A DNA stretch of 64,000 nucleotides from Naganishia liquefaciens (GCA_013423385.1 BLZA01000009.1:310001-374000), one strand, 5' to 3'; shown: positions 23,597 to 36,122, numbered from the stretch's first letter. The notes: a model not told the origin generated them from the sequence alone. Made by a program: numbers and translations.

Positions 23597-23645
23597 TGTG
23601 GTGGTGGTGGTGGTGATGGTGGTGGTGATGGTGATGGTGACGATG
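23597..23645 (+). repeat. GTG/GAT trinucleotide microsatellite at the ETF-alpha start codon
   Basis: An imperfect run of GTG and GAT triplets begins within three bases of the start codon of the minus-strand ETF-alpha gene. In the mRNA sense it is a CAC/ATC-type leader tract. Confidence 0.85.
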
Positions 23646-24012
23646 ATCAAGTAATGAGCGAGAGAGAGAACGGTGCTCGGCGATGGTGAGGTGACACTCT
23701 TCGAGAGCGACAAGCTGCATCGGGCCAGGCGAGACTCGACATATAGCCGGACTCTGAGCCAATTCTCAGCCGCGCGCCGTGATCGATCTAGCCCGAAATC
23801 TCGCATTCCGCGCCTGAGAAGCTGCAAGGCGGCGGTAACAAGACCACTCCTTCGCGATTGATAGCCGTGGCATGCAAGGAACTATGTTGTGCGCACGAGC
23901 GCTGCGACCGCAGTGGATATCGACTCGGAGCAATGCATATATACGGGCTACAACAATGTCTCTCGCTGTATACGTTCCTTCACAGGAGCATCATGCGTGG
24001 TCGTGTCCATGT
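23646..24012 (-). other. intergenic, ETF-alpha promoter / SEY1 3' side
   Basis: This spacer lies between two minus-strand genes. No gene, RNA or further repeat is seen. Confidence 0.45.
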
Positions 24013-27000
24013 TTACTTTTCGTGCATGACACGACTCCCGCTCGCCCCCAGCTCATCATACTCTGCATTGCCCCGATGCGGCTTATCTTCCGAGGTAGGG
24101 TTGTTCCGGTGAGCTTGCTCAAGCTGGGGCTGGACGTCTTTGAATGCTTCTCGTAATCGATCAGTCGCAATCTTTTTGACCTAGAAGACACAACAAGTTA
24201 AATTTGGTCTTTTCGTCGTCGACAGAAGAATAGTAGCCGACCTCGAAGAAGACAGTCCGACTGACTTGCAAGATCGGGCCCGCCAGACCGAGCTGAAGGA
24301 CGAGGTATCTGAGTTTCGAATATCGTTAGACGCGTGCGCTGGTCAAACAATGCAAACTACTCACGCTCCGGAAGCCACCAGTACCAGCAGCAGCAGGTAT
24401 AGCGGATTGAACAAGACGTACATCGCCTCGTTCCACCCAAGTACGACGAGCACGCCGTACATCCACATCGGTATCTGCGCCACGCTGGATACGACACTGC
24501 GCTTCGCCTCGACGTAGTAAGCATCAGCATCCCTCCTGAATCGATTTTCAAGATCTAGCTTCTTCGTCTCAGAGAAAACAACCAAAGTCGAGAGGAAGTC
24601 GAAGTCGACGTCGGGATCCAATGAGACATTGACCGACTCGTCTGACGGCAGGGTAAACGCGTTGTTGGGATCCTTGGGCGCAATGCGCGCATATAGAGGA
24701 ATCAGCGCCAAGGTCTGTTCAATGGAGATTCGCTATTAGCTGCTGCCCACGATTGGTCGCTGGTCACCATCTCACCTCTTCTTTGGCAATACGGAATACT
24801 GCGTCAATATCGTCGCCCGGACCCCAGACCCGAGGTACACCGGCATCGTCGTATCTGAACTTGTCCTCAAAACTGGTCTTCAGTTTGCCGAGAATCGCAG
24901 GATCGGAAAGTTGCTCCCCGATTTTTGATCGAAAGTGATGCCAAGCACGTCGACGTAGGCTATTCAAGGAAGCCTCGTTCTCTTCCTCGGTACAATTGAA
25001 GCCTAATCGTGACGTGAGTCCAAGTGATACAAAGCAGGAGATCAGAAACTTACTCTTCGCCTTGGCGCGGTAAACCTCCTCGGAAGTTTCTAGCATAGTT
25101 TGGAAGACACGCAGCAAATTGTCCCACATATCCTCTCGTGGCTTCCCGAGCCCGATTTCCACGGGTTCTGCGAGCTGCTTTCGAAGGTTTCTCTGGCAGA
25201 TGAGATCGCGATTTAGCAAAAAGGTCAATCAGGCGAGAGAGCACTAATAGCATACCTCGATGGCATTGACCATCTTCTTCGTCTCATCTGCTCTACACTG
25301 ATCCGCAATCAGCTTGATATCGTCCCGGAGCAATTTGAGTTCGTCTTCAAATTGCCAGTCGGTGTCTTTCAGCTGTATCTCTGTGATGTGAAGAAGATTA
25401 GCTTTGGAATGATCAGGTGTTGACGATCGACATTTGCCTTGGGCTCCAGCAACAAATTCCTTTTCGACGCGTGACCCGATTTCCTGGACAAGCGCGCCAA
25501 AGTCGTGTCCTTCGCCTTTGAGACCATTCAGAAGTTCGGACCTGAATTTTGCGACACAACGCTTATGCATGTTCTTTAGCTGACCGATGAACAATGGAGA
25601 AAGTGCTATATCGATGGCCTTGATGAGGTCCAGCCGCTTTCGACCATACACTCCCTGATGGTATCGGGAGGCATCCTTGTCGAATTTACCTGCAAATAAG
25701 ACTCATAATCAGTTCCCTTTTCTCAAGAGTTGCAAGAGTCCTGACGCACTCAGGGCTGTTGTCCTCCAGTCATTCATCATGCCTCCCAGGCCGTCCAAGA
25801 CAGATCCGGCGTCGATGGGTTTCCTTGCGCTCTTGAAAGCATCTTGGAAGGCTTCGAGTACGCTTGCTGTAATTTCATCACATCGGAATTGGGCCAAAAG
25901 TTCTTGCTGAGTCGGCAGATCTAGATCCTTGTTGGTCAAGACTTTTTGCTAATACCAGCAGATAGGGTCAGTAACATGATTGACCTGCTTATTGATGCTG
26001 ATAGACTCACCCAGATACCTTCCATGTAGAATGGTACACCATCTGCCGGAATTCGCTTGTGATATGCAGGCTTGAAGACGAAGTCCTCGCGGTCCCGATC
26101 AGTGAACCGCTTTCTCAGATCAACTACAGCCTCTTCGAATTTTTCAGGAAGGAGTATCTTGTGCGGTAGCGCAGCGAAGCTGAGATCAAAGTAGTCGTAT
26201 AGTGATGCCGATGCGAGGTGCTCTGGCTTCGACGCGAAGACGAAGTTGGTGAGACCTCATTCTACCGTGTGATAACAAGCATCTCACCTTTGCCAGGCTT
26301 GTCCAGATTTTCTCCATATCCTGCGTCAATGTCGCAGTCAGGTTTGCGAGAGGAGTGGCTCCAACGTGATCTCGGATGACAAACAGCAGCAACGTTTTCT
26401 CGTGGCTAAAGAGTGGTATGAATTTCCTGTGGTCAAGGCGCGCACACATACAAGCTTACCTTGCCAAGAGCCCTTGGGCGTGTTGTTCCGCTGAGCCGCC
26501 GAACAAACTGAGATTGACCTCAAAGACTGTCTTCAGCAGACCCATGTTGGCGCCTTGGTAAAGGCCTATCTGATGCTCCCTGATAGCAGTTGTGAAAATG
26601 AGCTAATATCACAGATTGTATACAAACGTGAATGCTCACCAAAGGTTGATCAGCAAGACTTCCGTCGATGCCAAGCTGAATAGAGCACTTTTCCTTTCAA
26701 AATCTTGATCCTCTCCCCGCTCTCGTCCATCTGTTCCCTCCACGTCCATGATTATGGTAGACGAGTATTTGGAGGGACACATCCAGATACCTGCAGCCGT
26801 CCAAGGGCATTTTAAGCCAGAAAGCCGGGGTCGTCAAGCCAGACAGCTTACCCTTAGTAGTCTGTTGTCTTTTCGTTTCCTCCATCACATCGAACGTTGT
26901 GCCGAATAAGCGATTGAGTAATGTACCTACACCCATCTGGTGTCAATTTCAAGCCGTCCCTGAACGTGAACTCCAATCCAACTCACTTTTGCCGGTACTC

Positions 27001-27365
27001 TGACTTCCAAAGACGGCGACTACATCGTAGGCAAACCCCTTGTCCAGGAGTTCCCATTTTGACAAGTATTTCGACAGCGCCTTTCTGTTTACACCCGAAG
27101 GGACGCATGTCAACGACTTGCATAGATTACGATATATAGACAGACCAACGTACGAAAAGTTCTGGTTCTCATCGACGACCTGCAGCCTCGATTCGGAAGC
27201 CGCGACTTGTGTCATATCTTTACTCTTGAGTTTCTCCACATCTAAGCCTGCAGCCTTCAATCCTTCTCGGGCTTCCTGCGAAACCCTGTTATCCGTTAAC
27301 AGGGTCTTGAGTTGGGCAGGTGGATCGGCCAGGGCGGCTTTGGCGTTATTTATCGACATCTCCAT
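24013..27365 (-). CDS. SEY1: ER-fusion dynamin-like GTPase Sey1 (atlastin/RHD3 family)
   Basis: This is a membrane-anchored GTPase that fuses endoplasmic reticulum tubules. The spliced product shows [30 protein letters not shown], the P-loop [20 protein letters not shown], then [20 protein letters not shown] (G3) and [18 protein letters not shown] (G4-like RD motif). A long helical middle domain follows. Near the C-terminus, [20 protein letters not shown] and the next hydrophobic stretch form the two-pass ER hairpin, then an amphipathic tail [18 protein letters not shown]. The stop is at 24013. The start at 27365 ([12 protein letters not shown]) adds about 60 residues before the usual family start; Met at 27359 is also possible. 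Ten or more introns are present. It is divergent from TPT1. Confidence 0.96.
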
Positions 27366-27714
27366 CCTTCCGACGGCGTGGCAACTATGCTGGGCCTTGA
27401 AGGGTATACGAGAGACGTCACTGCAGAGCGTGAACACGATGGGATACAGCCTGAGAGGACTCGCATTCCCTTTCAGCCCATTGAGAGAGAGTATGTTGAT
27501 GCATGTTCCCGGCGTCGTCGATGACGAACGTAGCCGCAAGCACATAGTAATGCAGTATGACGTGTCTTCGAGTCGGAAAAACACAACACCGAGACTTTGG
27601 ACCAGTCTTCTCTCACTGCTTCTTTCACGGCCTCGCAATCATCATTCAATCCCCCGTGCGGACAGCCGTCGACTCCATTCATGTCACCCATGTCGCAATC
27701 GGCAATCTAAGAAG
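27366..27714. promoter_or_regulatory. divergent SEY1/TPT1 intergenic region
   Basis: About 350 bp separate the opposite starts. No clear TATA box or other motif is visible. The minus-strand frame stays open upstream of the SEY1 ATG, which leaves its start slightly uncertain. Confidence 0.45.
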
Positions 27715-28997
27715 ATGTCCAAACTTCGAGGCCTGGAAAAAAACGACGAGGATGTCAGGTATTCAAAAACTCTGGCGTACTTGCTCCGTCACGGTGCCGA
27801 AAAGCAAGGTTTGCCGATGCGCAAAGACGGATATGTCAGGGTAGTTGATATAGTGAGCACATCAGAGCTTTGAATCCGGCTTGGAGCTCTGATGGATTTG
27901 CAGCTAGATGAACCCAATTTGAGGGCCCTAACATTTCCCCACCTGTATCACCTGGTAGAATCCAACGCGAAAAAGCGATTTGTGCTTTTCTACGGTTACG
28001 ACCCTTCGGCTTCTCGCCCTGAACGCAAAAAGAAACAGCAAGGACAGACAAAGAAGGCGCTGAAGCTGCAACAAGATCGCGTACAGGAAGATGTTCAAAA
28101 ATCAGGACTGCCTACCGTTGTCGGAAATGCAGCTTGCCAGCAAGAGTCGCCCCTTGTGCCTCTGGACGCTCCCCAAGTCGAGAAGTACGATCCCGAGCAT
28201 CCAGCCTCCGGGAACCAACAGAAGCCCGACGAGCGATCTCCAACATTAGGTAGCAACGCCAAAGAACCCGAATGGTTCATTCGCGCAGCACAAGGCCACT
28301 CGATAACAACGGTAACAACAGAACATCTAGAGCCTATCACCTCGGCAGATGAAGAAGGGCTCTCCAAGGTTGGGGAGATGGTACACGGCTCGAAAGCAGA
28401 GCTGTGGGAATCGATACGTATGTCGATTGTGATCTGGCTTTGAATACTGCTTGGATCTCGATGCTGAAATGACATCAAAGGGGAGACGGGCTTATCCAGG
28501 GGTTCTCGCCAGCACATTCACCTGGCGAGGGCCCGCAGCGGTGCTACCAGCGGTAAGCGTTAGAGCATGACTCGAGCCTTGATTACTGATGTCGGTCTGG
28601 CTCACGCCTTTTAGGACCCCGAGCAAATTCCTCACTCTACATATACCTCTCGCTTCCCCGCCTTCTCACACAAGATCCGCCGATCGCGGTGTTCATGTCC
28701 ACCAATAACGTGATTTTGACCCCAGGAAATGCGCAAGGCGTGATTTCAAAGGAATTGTTCTCCAAAGTCGTCCGTCTGCGCAGGGATATCTCAAGGCCCG
28801 TGATTATGAATGAAGCGCAAGGCCAGCCAGCCGCGAAGAACATCTCGAGTCAAGAAAGTGATATCCAACAAGAGATCCAGCCAGCCAAAAGAGACCGAAA
28901 GAATCGTGAGAGACCGCGATTCATTGAGGAGGTCATATGGGAGAACGGCGCGGCAGTAGATCCTCCTAGATCCGTCGAACCAGATGAGACCCGATGA
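27715..28997 (+). CDS. TPT1: tRNA 2'-phosphotransferase Tpt1
   Basis: This enzyme is the last step of fungal tRNA splicing: it moves the splice-junction 2'-phosphate to NAD+. The N-lobe shows SKTLAYLLRHGAEKQGLPMR (catalytic Arg-His), DGYVRVVDI, joined by splicing to LDEPNLRALTFPHLYHLVES, and KKRFVLFYG. The C-lobe starts EWFIRAAQGHSITTV, followed by HIHLARARSGATSG and a final NNVILTPGNAQGVISKELF. Unlike the compact family, about 110 polar residues (Lys/Gln/Glu-rich, 28000-28260) separate the two lobes, and a basic tail of roughly 70 residues follows the last strand. The start at 27715 is the first Met before LRGLEKNDEDVRYSKTLAYL. It converges on the SET-domain gene. Confidence 0.93.
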
Positions 28998-29166
28998 CCC
29001 ATAGCACGCTACAGCGAGCGTGATGAGGGCGATCGACATATAGGTACCATGTCATATCATGTATGTGGCTTGCATGTTCTTTTACAAATGACTGGAAGCC
29101 AGGGTAGACGATACCCGGAACGGAAAGAGAGAAAGCGAAAGTCGAAAAGGATAATGCTCCGCAAGA

Positions 29167-32100
29167 TCATTGCGCATCTTCGAAGTGATGCGTGGCTTGT
29201 AACATGTGGTCCTGCATATGATCTGTTGTGTAGGCGGCATGTAGATGAGCTGGCGCCGCTGAATTATAATAGTCGTCCGGATTGGCGGCAAAATGGGCAT
29301 CCTCGGTGGTCTGATAAGGTATCATGGAGGCTTCCACAGCGCTGAACGTTCCGAACGGGTCCGCAGGTTGATGGTGGGCTGCGACTGCTGCGGCGACTGC
29401 CTGCTCTTGGTCGTGAAGCGACGTCTCAGCAACCCCAAAGTGCGCATCATGCACGACAGTGTCGAAGGCCTGTTCAATCTGCTGTTGATGTTCTAGCTGA
29501 TGCTGTTGTTCGAGTTCCTGGGCTTGAGCCTGCAATTGCGCCACGTCGTCCTCGTCATCCTGCAAATGCATGTCATCCTGCAGTGACAGGTCATCGTGCG
29601 AGTGGTGGAGTCTTTCGGCGCGCGCGTCATGCAGTTCTTGAAGCGTCTTGGATGGACGTCGACCATTGTTGACGGTAAGCCCTGCAGCCTTGAGGGCTCG
29701 ATTTTGCCGTTCAGCTTCGGCTGCTGCTTTGGTCTCTGCAACCCAACCGTATCCCTTCTGTTAATTGGCCAGCAGAGTGAGCGTCTAAGACTGGAGAAAA
29801 CGAGGACGAGTTGCTTACCTTTCGCTTTTTCCTTTCGGCTTCCCATTGTTCGTCGGTCCATTCTGGCATGCCTTCGTCGGCAGCTAGCTTTTTCACGGCC
29901 GGACCCCGCTTGCGCTTCTCTCCTGGTACTGTATCGGTCCTGCGCTTCTGATGTAACGATTTGGTCTTGGCAACTGACGTGGGAGGCGGTGGGAGATCGC
30001 TATGATGCTCTTGATCCTGTCCGCTCAACATGAATTGACCGTGACCTGGCGTTCCGTAAGGCGATACCGGTGATAGATGCTGCTGCTGCTGTGCTGCCCG
30101 ATCATGGAAAGCTTGAAAGGCCGGAAGAGGATAATGCGTGTTGGTTTGCAACGGCAATGTGCCAAAATTTCCGAGGTTTGACGTGTAATCGTGATAGTGT
30201 CCACCATAAGCGTGTTGATTATAGGTACCACTGTGTTGTATGCTTTGCTGAGACGCTGCGTCGGTGCCAAAAGCGGATGGATCGTACGCTGGATCCTGCA
30301 AAGCGGGACCATGTGCCTCAACATGGCCGGCTTCCTCTGTACCCCCGCCTGTCATGAGGGCCGCATATTCTTGTGGCACGGAATCGACATGCCCAGAAAC
30401 GGGCGCCGAGAGGTGAGATTCTAGATAATTGCTCTCGGAAGCATGCGTGTATACACGCTCGTCTCCCTCGGCATAGAACCCAGAGCCAGCATTGACAGAC
30501 CCGACGTCGTTACTCGGGAACATAGCATACCTGGGCAGACTTGGGAGATCATCCCCGTGAGCCTCATCAAGCTGGGTATCTAGTCTTGGTTCTGCCGGTC
30601 CAGAAACCAAGTCGATGGAATCAGGTAGAGCTGGGATGTCATGATCGAACCCGTCCGAAGTATGGATGTCACGCTTGCGCTTTTTGACTGTTGCGCCAGG
30701 TTGCTTGGGTTTACGCTTGCCCGATGGCGTCATGGACGTCGGCGGCAGCACGAACTCCTGAGGTGGCAAGCCTTGCGCTTCTCGCTGGCGGGCAAGGCGT
30801 TGAGCTTTAGCAAGCGCCTTCATAGATTCCAGCCAGGCTGTTCCCCTGAAAGAGAGCCAAAGATGCGTGGTCAGATGTCACTCGCTGCAAAGGGCGAGAC
30901 ACGAACTTTTTCCTTCGTTTACGCTCTTGCTCCAGTAGCTCAGCCTCCTCGTCAGTATTCAATTCTCGTTGTTCGGGCGGTCCAATAGCTGCTTCCAGTT
31001 TTGGGCGGATCCTCGTGAGGGCAGTCTTGAATCGACGAGGCGGTCGAGGTCTGCGGTTCCGCTTGAGCTTGCCATCATTGGATTCCTCCTCGCCTACTTC
31101 AGAACCGATGATGGTGGTGGTATCCAATTTGATGATTTCTCTTTCATTAGTGTCCATTTCCTCAAGGTCAGTGATGTCGCTGAAGCTGTCCAAATCTGCA
31201 GTTTGATCGACATGGCCAATATCTGCTTGGCCCATTAACGAAGCGTCAATGGCCGGGTCAGAGTGGTAATATGTTGAAGGTCCCGACTGTTCTCCCGGAA
31301 GCGCTGGTAGATCTTCGGCAGCGCCGAATTCAGGCAGGTCCGGAATCGCAATTTCCTGATGTATCTCAAGCTCTTGCGTCATTCCTGGAGCGTCTACCAG
31401 CCCCATTTCGGCTCGCTTAGCAGCGGCTCGTTGCTGCATCTCCATCTTCCAAGAGAGACCCTTCTTCTGAATGTCAGTATGTGAAAATGAGCAAATGTAC
31501 TCGCGATAACGATTTGCATCATAACTGACCTTGCGCCGGCGTTCGCTCTCGATAGCATCTTCCTCAAGCGGTAGAATCCACTTCTTCCTCCGCTTCTTGG
31601 TGCGTTCCGCCTCTTCCCTCATCCTCTTCCTCTCCTCCCGAAGCTCCTGGCGCTGCTCATGATTGAGATGACTTTCATCTTGGGGGGTATGCTGCATGTA
31701 GTCCATGTTTTCCAGGTCGCCATCCAAGCTCCCTTGCATCGCTTCGTGCATACTCTCGTCATACTGGTAAGTTTCAGCAGCATCTTGCGGGTTGCCGTAA
31801 GTTGCGTAGTCCCCTGGCAGACCATTATGATGCTCGTACCCTGCTGGATTCGGATCCAAATGCAGCTGACTGTCTAGAGCGAGCCCATGACTTGGATCAT
31901 GATCCGCCACACCAGGGTTATCGTTGTACTGGATGTGTTCGATGCCGTGCTCCTCGGCCTGTCTTCGACTGTTGTCGTCCTTCTCAATTCCGTCATCATG
32001 GTCCTCTTCTTCGTCGTCTTCTTCGTCTTCATCGTCACTCGGTGGTCCTCCGTCGTCTGGGTTACCCCAGGGATCTCCGCCAGGATTTCCTCCAGGATCT

Positions 32101-35100
32101 CCACCCGGCGGGCCACCTCCGCTACCTCCACCACCATAGGGATCATGATTTTCCTCGTTTCCGTAACCCTCCTCTTCTGGGTAATTCGCCTCATATCCTT
32201 CGTTGCTGTAATGCTGATCTTGCCCGTCATAGCCACCATTCTGATCCGGTTCTTGATAATCCGCATCGGCTGCTTCCTCCATCCACGCGAGCACATCCAC
32301 ACCGTGAACGCTCGACGCAACCTGCCATTCGACAACATCGTCTGAAACCTCACTAGGGCATTCATTCGTGTTGTGTTCGCTTCGAGGAACCAGAGGCAGG
32401 TCCTGGTCCTCCAAGCGAAAATCCGCTTGGCCATCATAGGTTTCGTGTCCGCCGATTGATGACGCGACGTACGGCGGGAGACTAGGTGTGGCGCTCGGTT
32501 TCGGATGAGAAGAAGCTCTTGCAGAAGGTTCGGGCGTGTCTCCCCCGGCCGCAGAGGCTGCTGCCTTCTCCATCATCTTTCGTTGCCTGGGTGTTGGTTC
32601 GAGGTAGGCGGCTTCCGGCGCGCGTATTGGTAAAGGCGGTGAGGTGGGAGGAGGCACGACTTTCTCGCCGTTGCGCAAGGCGTCATGCAACCTGCGGACA
32701 GCTGCTTTTTGCTCTTCGAGCCAGGCATACCCCTTTTTGCGACGTCTACAACGGAAAATGCATCTTAGTAACGATATATTCGTACACCCTCGTAATTCAA
32801 AATGGATATATGGTGATCCCCGCTCACCTTCTTTCTAGTTCTAATTCTGCGTCACTCTTCCATATGAGGCCGTACTTCGTCTTTCTGCGATGCTTCTCGA
32901 TGACACGTACGCCTTTGCCCCTGTTGGACACCTTGGCTTGATTGAACTCCAGCTGAGCACTGGCTTCTGCTGCATATTCCTCAGGATTGGCCTCGGTGAA
33001 TGACATGCCATCTTGATAGGCAGCTGCTTCCGTGTAAGCCTCGCCGGCGGGAAATCCGCCAGTCACGGCATAGTGATCCTCGACGAACCCTTCGCCTTCA
33101 TGGTGAAGCAGAGATGACAAATTGCTAGAGACTGGGATCTCCCCATTTGTATGTTCCGCTGAGAGGTACTGTCCTGGGATTTGGTCCGCTGAGTGGATCA
33201 TTCCAGAGCCGTCAGCGGCTGCCGACGCATCTTGTGCGCCAACGGCTTCGGAGGAGGCGGAGGTCGAAGCTGTGGCTTTACCCTTACCCTTGCCCCTGGA
33301 AGCGACTGATGGAGCAGGACGCTTGTTTGGACTAGTGATATTTTCGCTTCCTGCTGCCACACTAGCTTGCCGCTTGACGCCTCGGGCACTGTGAGGTGTA
33401 CCTCCCAGCTTGAGCAAAATTTTTTTTGGTGCCGGAACACTCGCATCATTGGCGACGGCGGGTGCAGGTCCTCGAAGTTCCGGCGCGATATTCTCGTCGG
33501 AATTGGTCTTGCTGGATTCCGCAGACTCCTTGCCGAGCCAGCCTACGCAATTGGGAGCCCCGCACAGACATCGTTGACGTCTCTGTAAGGTGGCCTCAAC
33601 GAGTTCAGGATGAGTTGAAGGCCGCTTGATCGTCGTGAAAGAGTCGAAGTTGTAATTGTAGGACAGCTGAAACAGCAAGTCAGCGATCCCGCAAGCTGGC
33701 ACTGGAGAAGACAGCGTACCTCTTCGCCAGCTCGAATGTCCCGCAGTGCCCAAAAGCCGACCTCGAACTCCTCAGAGCCATTGCCCATCGTTTGATATTT
33801 TCTGACTTCAAGGTTAGGTCCGCAAGAATGGTTGATGAAGCGAGCTTCATTGCCTCGCAGTCCCTATGGAAGTTTCATGTCAGTCCAAGATTGGGCTTGC
33901 TCTCAGATGAATACATGCAGCATCGATAACCTCATCAGCATCGTACGACAGTGCGTAGAAATCTTTGCGATTGTTATATTCGTTGCGAATTCGCTTGTAG
34001 AAGGTTCTGAGCCGAAAACGTCAGGCGGGATGGCTTTCGATTGGATTTTCAAACGCACGTCATTGGGATGATTTCTCCTCTGTAGTCCATGACGAATTGA
34101 CCTTCTTTGATAGGTTCCGTTGCCTGCACGCCGAAGCCTCTAGCACCAGTCTGTCAGAGGGGGGTCAATGATGGATAAATCGATATTTGAATCTACTTAC
34201 CCAAAAGATCTTGGTTTCCTTCTGTGGTCTCAAGGCCAGAGAGCCGTTTGTGCACTTGTCCCCACAAGGGCAATTCTTTCCGCAAAGATAATTCATCGCG
34301 CTGGGGGCAAGGCAAATGAGATGGAGAACAACCCTCGAGGAATGCCGCTCATACCGGTTGAGACAATTTTCTCCACAACCCGATTCCGGTTCGCAATGAC
34401 ATAACGCCTGCCATTCTGTCGAGACGCGTGCCTTTCTTTCTGGGAAGATGTCTGAGATTGAGGATTCGATGATCAGCAATTGTCTAGGACTGCCTCGACA
34501 AGATACGTACTCTTTCTCAGCTTGACGTACTTTGTTGGCGACTTCTGACTATCTAATTCGCCTGATTGCCATTCGGACATGATGTCCCATGGGACGAGAA
34601 ACTCCGAACGTTCCTCCATCTTACGGAGACCCCAATGAAGGGGGAGCGGAAGGATGCGGTTTGCTTGGGTGGATCCAGAGGCGGCACTTGCTTGCTCGAT
34701 AGCTGTAGCCTTGCCTGCCCTGATCGTCCTGCTAGTTTTGCTGGTGCGGCTGTACTTGACCTTTGGCTGCGAGACAACGTTGGAGAAAAGCCCCTCGTTG
34801 AGAAAAGTCTTGGAAGTAGTCGCGATTGGCGCGACGACAGAGACGACGACAGGTGCCGATGGAGGAGATTGGCTGCTTTCCGCGAGCTGTAGATTTGCTG
34901 ATACGACAGAAGTCGATATAGGCGAGGATTCCAGTTCAGATGATGCCTCGCGCCGGGTGACTGTGCGAACGGCTGAACGCGTCGAGATGCCGGTGGTAAT
35001 GGAGATTGACGACGATGCGAGGGAAGCCTTCTTCTCTTTGGAACGGAATGCACGTGAGACCTGATCGACAGCCTTGTTCTTCAGCCCGTAAAATGTGTCC

Positions 35101-35285
35101 GAAACGACCTTGACAATTGTATTTCGGCGCCTAGTGTTGGTGTGAGAGATCTCCGGCGGATCGAGGGGGACTGCCGAGGTCGTTGCCGTCGCGTTGGTTG
35201 AGGTTCTGGTAGTGCGTCTTTGGGTCAAATCACTGCTAGATGTTGATTTGTGTGTCGCGGTCGCTCGTCGAACGCCTGCTGACAT
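29167..35285 (-). CDS. ASH1: ASH1-type SET-domain histone lysine methyltransferase with novel C-terminal repeats
   Basis: This is a large multi-exon gene (roughly 1,750 aa) starting MSAGVRRATATHKS at 35285 and stopping at 29167. About 270 disordered residues precede an AWS domain (CHCEPESGCGENCLNR, then CGKNCPCGDKCTNG). The SET domain follows: TGARGFGVQATEPIKEGQFV, DYRGEII, ARFINHSCGPNLEVRKYQ (NHSCxPN) and LSYNYNF. The post-SET is RCLCGAPNCVGWLGK. AWS+SET+post-SET is the layout of H3K36 enzymes (ASH1/NSD/SET2). No SRI or WW domain is visible, so ASH1-type is preferred over SET2. The remaining ~1,250 residues are low complexity except for four basic/Trp repeats, each split by an intron (29758-29818, 30846-30906, 31467-31529, 32746-32827). 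The end is Gln/His-rich. Confidence 0.88.
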
Positions 35286-35978
35286 TACTGGACCCGAGGG
35301 TACAAACCTTGATCCGCGCGCGGAGGGGCACGTCGCTAATAGTGTTTAGTGCTGCTGGATGCGCGTCGGAAACACGTCCGGATGTCCAGAAGACCTAGTC
35401 GCACGAGCTAGCTGGCGTCGGCGTGGGAGATGGTCGCAATGCCGGCTCGAGTCGAGCGTGATTGAGATTGAGGATGATCGCGTCGGATGACGAACCGAGC
35501 GAGCGGGGAACGGACGTCAAGAGGAAGCGCAGGGGCTCTCGAGCTATATGGCGCGCGGGCGTTCCCATCGCCAATTTTGTTGTGGTCACGTGCGGCTCAC
35601 GCAGAATCATTTCCCCCTTGCGGCGGCACGGCACATGAAGAGCACATGTCCAGCTCGAGCGCGTTTTGCCACCGTGTCGGCCAGTTCGAGTTCAGCCGTT
35701 CCCCATCTGGTGCAGCAGGCACGGGTCGTTCTGCTGAACAGTGCAAGGCACGTAAGTGCCTTGGAAGACTCTTCGCTTCCAAGATCCTCGCGGAACTGCG
35801 GATCTTGACGATATGAAAGTACACCTAGAGGCACAGCTCTAGCGCTTGCAGAACGCAGGCTAATGGTTCTGCACGCTTGGCCGGCTTCCATGCATTTGGC
35901 GATGCTCAACGTCACTCATGCAATTCTGACCGCATGAGATTCCTTCCGAAGTGCCAAGACGAAGAACAGTGAAGGAGG
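35286..35978. other. intergenic upstream of the SET-domain gene
   Basis: This is the divergent spacer between the SET-domain gene and the HSP12-like gene. It contains GGTCACGTGC at about 35585-35594. No coding family is recognised. Confidence 0.45.
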
Positions 35979-36063
35979 TTTGAGGTCATGCTACCTTCTC
36001 TATTCATATGTTTGAGGTCATGCTACCTTTTCGAACCCTGAAAAGAAGGTCATGGTACCTTTA
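35979..36063 (+). repeat. three GGTCATGSTACCTT promoter elements at exact 32-bp spacing
   Basis: Copies 1 and 2 share 22 of 23 bases over GTTTGAGGTCATGCTACCTT and the following 3 bases (35979-36001 and 36011-36033). Copy 3 (36047-36063) keeps AAGGTCATGGTACCTTT. The GGTCAT cores begin at 35985, 36017 and 36049, exactly 32 bp apart, about three helical turns. A TATA box follows about 60 bp downstream. They look like binding sites for one regulator; the factor is unknown. Confidence 0.8.
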
Positions 36064-36122
36064 GTGCAACATCGCCACGATTCTCGAAGTTCATCATCTA
36101 TGGGTCGGACCTGCCGGATGTC

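Noticed and set aside
23538-23762. Poly-histidine frame near the ETF-alpha start
   Set aside because: It is only the GTG/GAT microsatellite read in another frame.
31887-32345. Plus-strand frame with many hydrophobic residues, membrane-protein-like
   Set aside because: Antisense of the acidic Asp/Glu tract of the SET-domain gene; such codons read backwards as Val/Ile/Phe/Ser.
34654-35064. 136-codon plus-strand frame with a hydrophobic start
   Set aside because: Antisense of the disordered N-terminus of the SET-domain gene.
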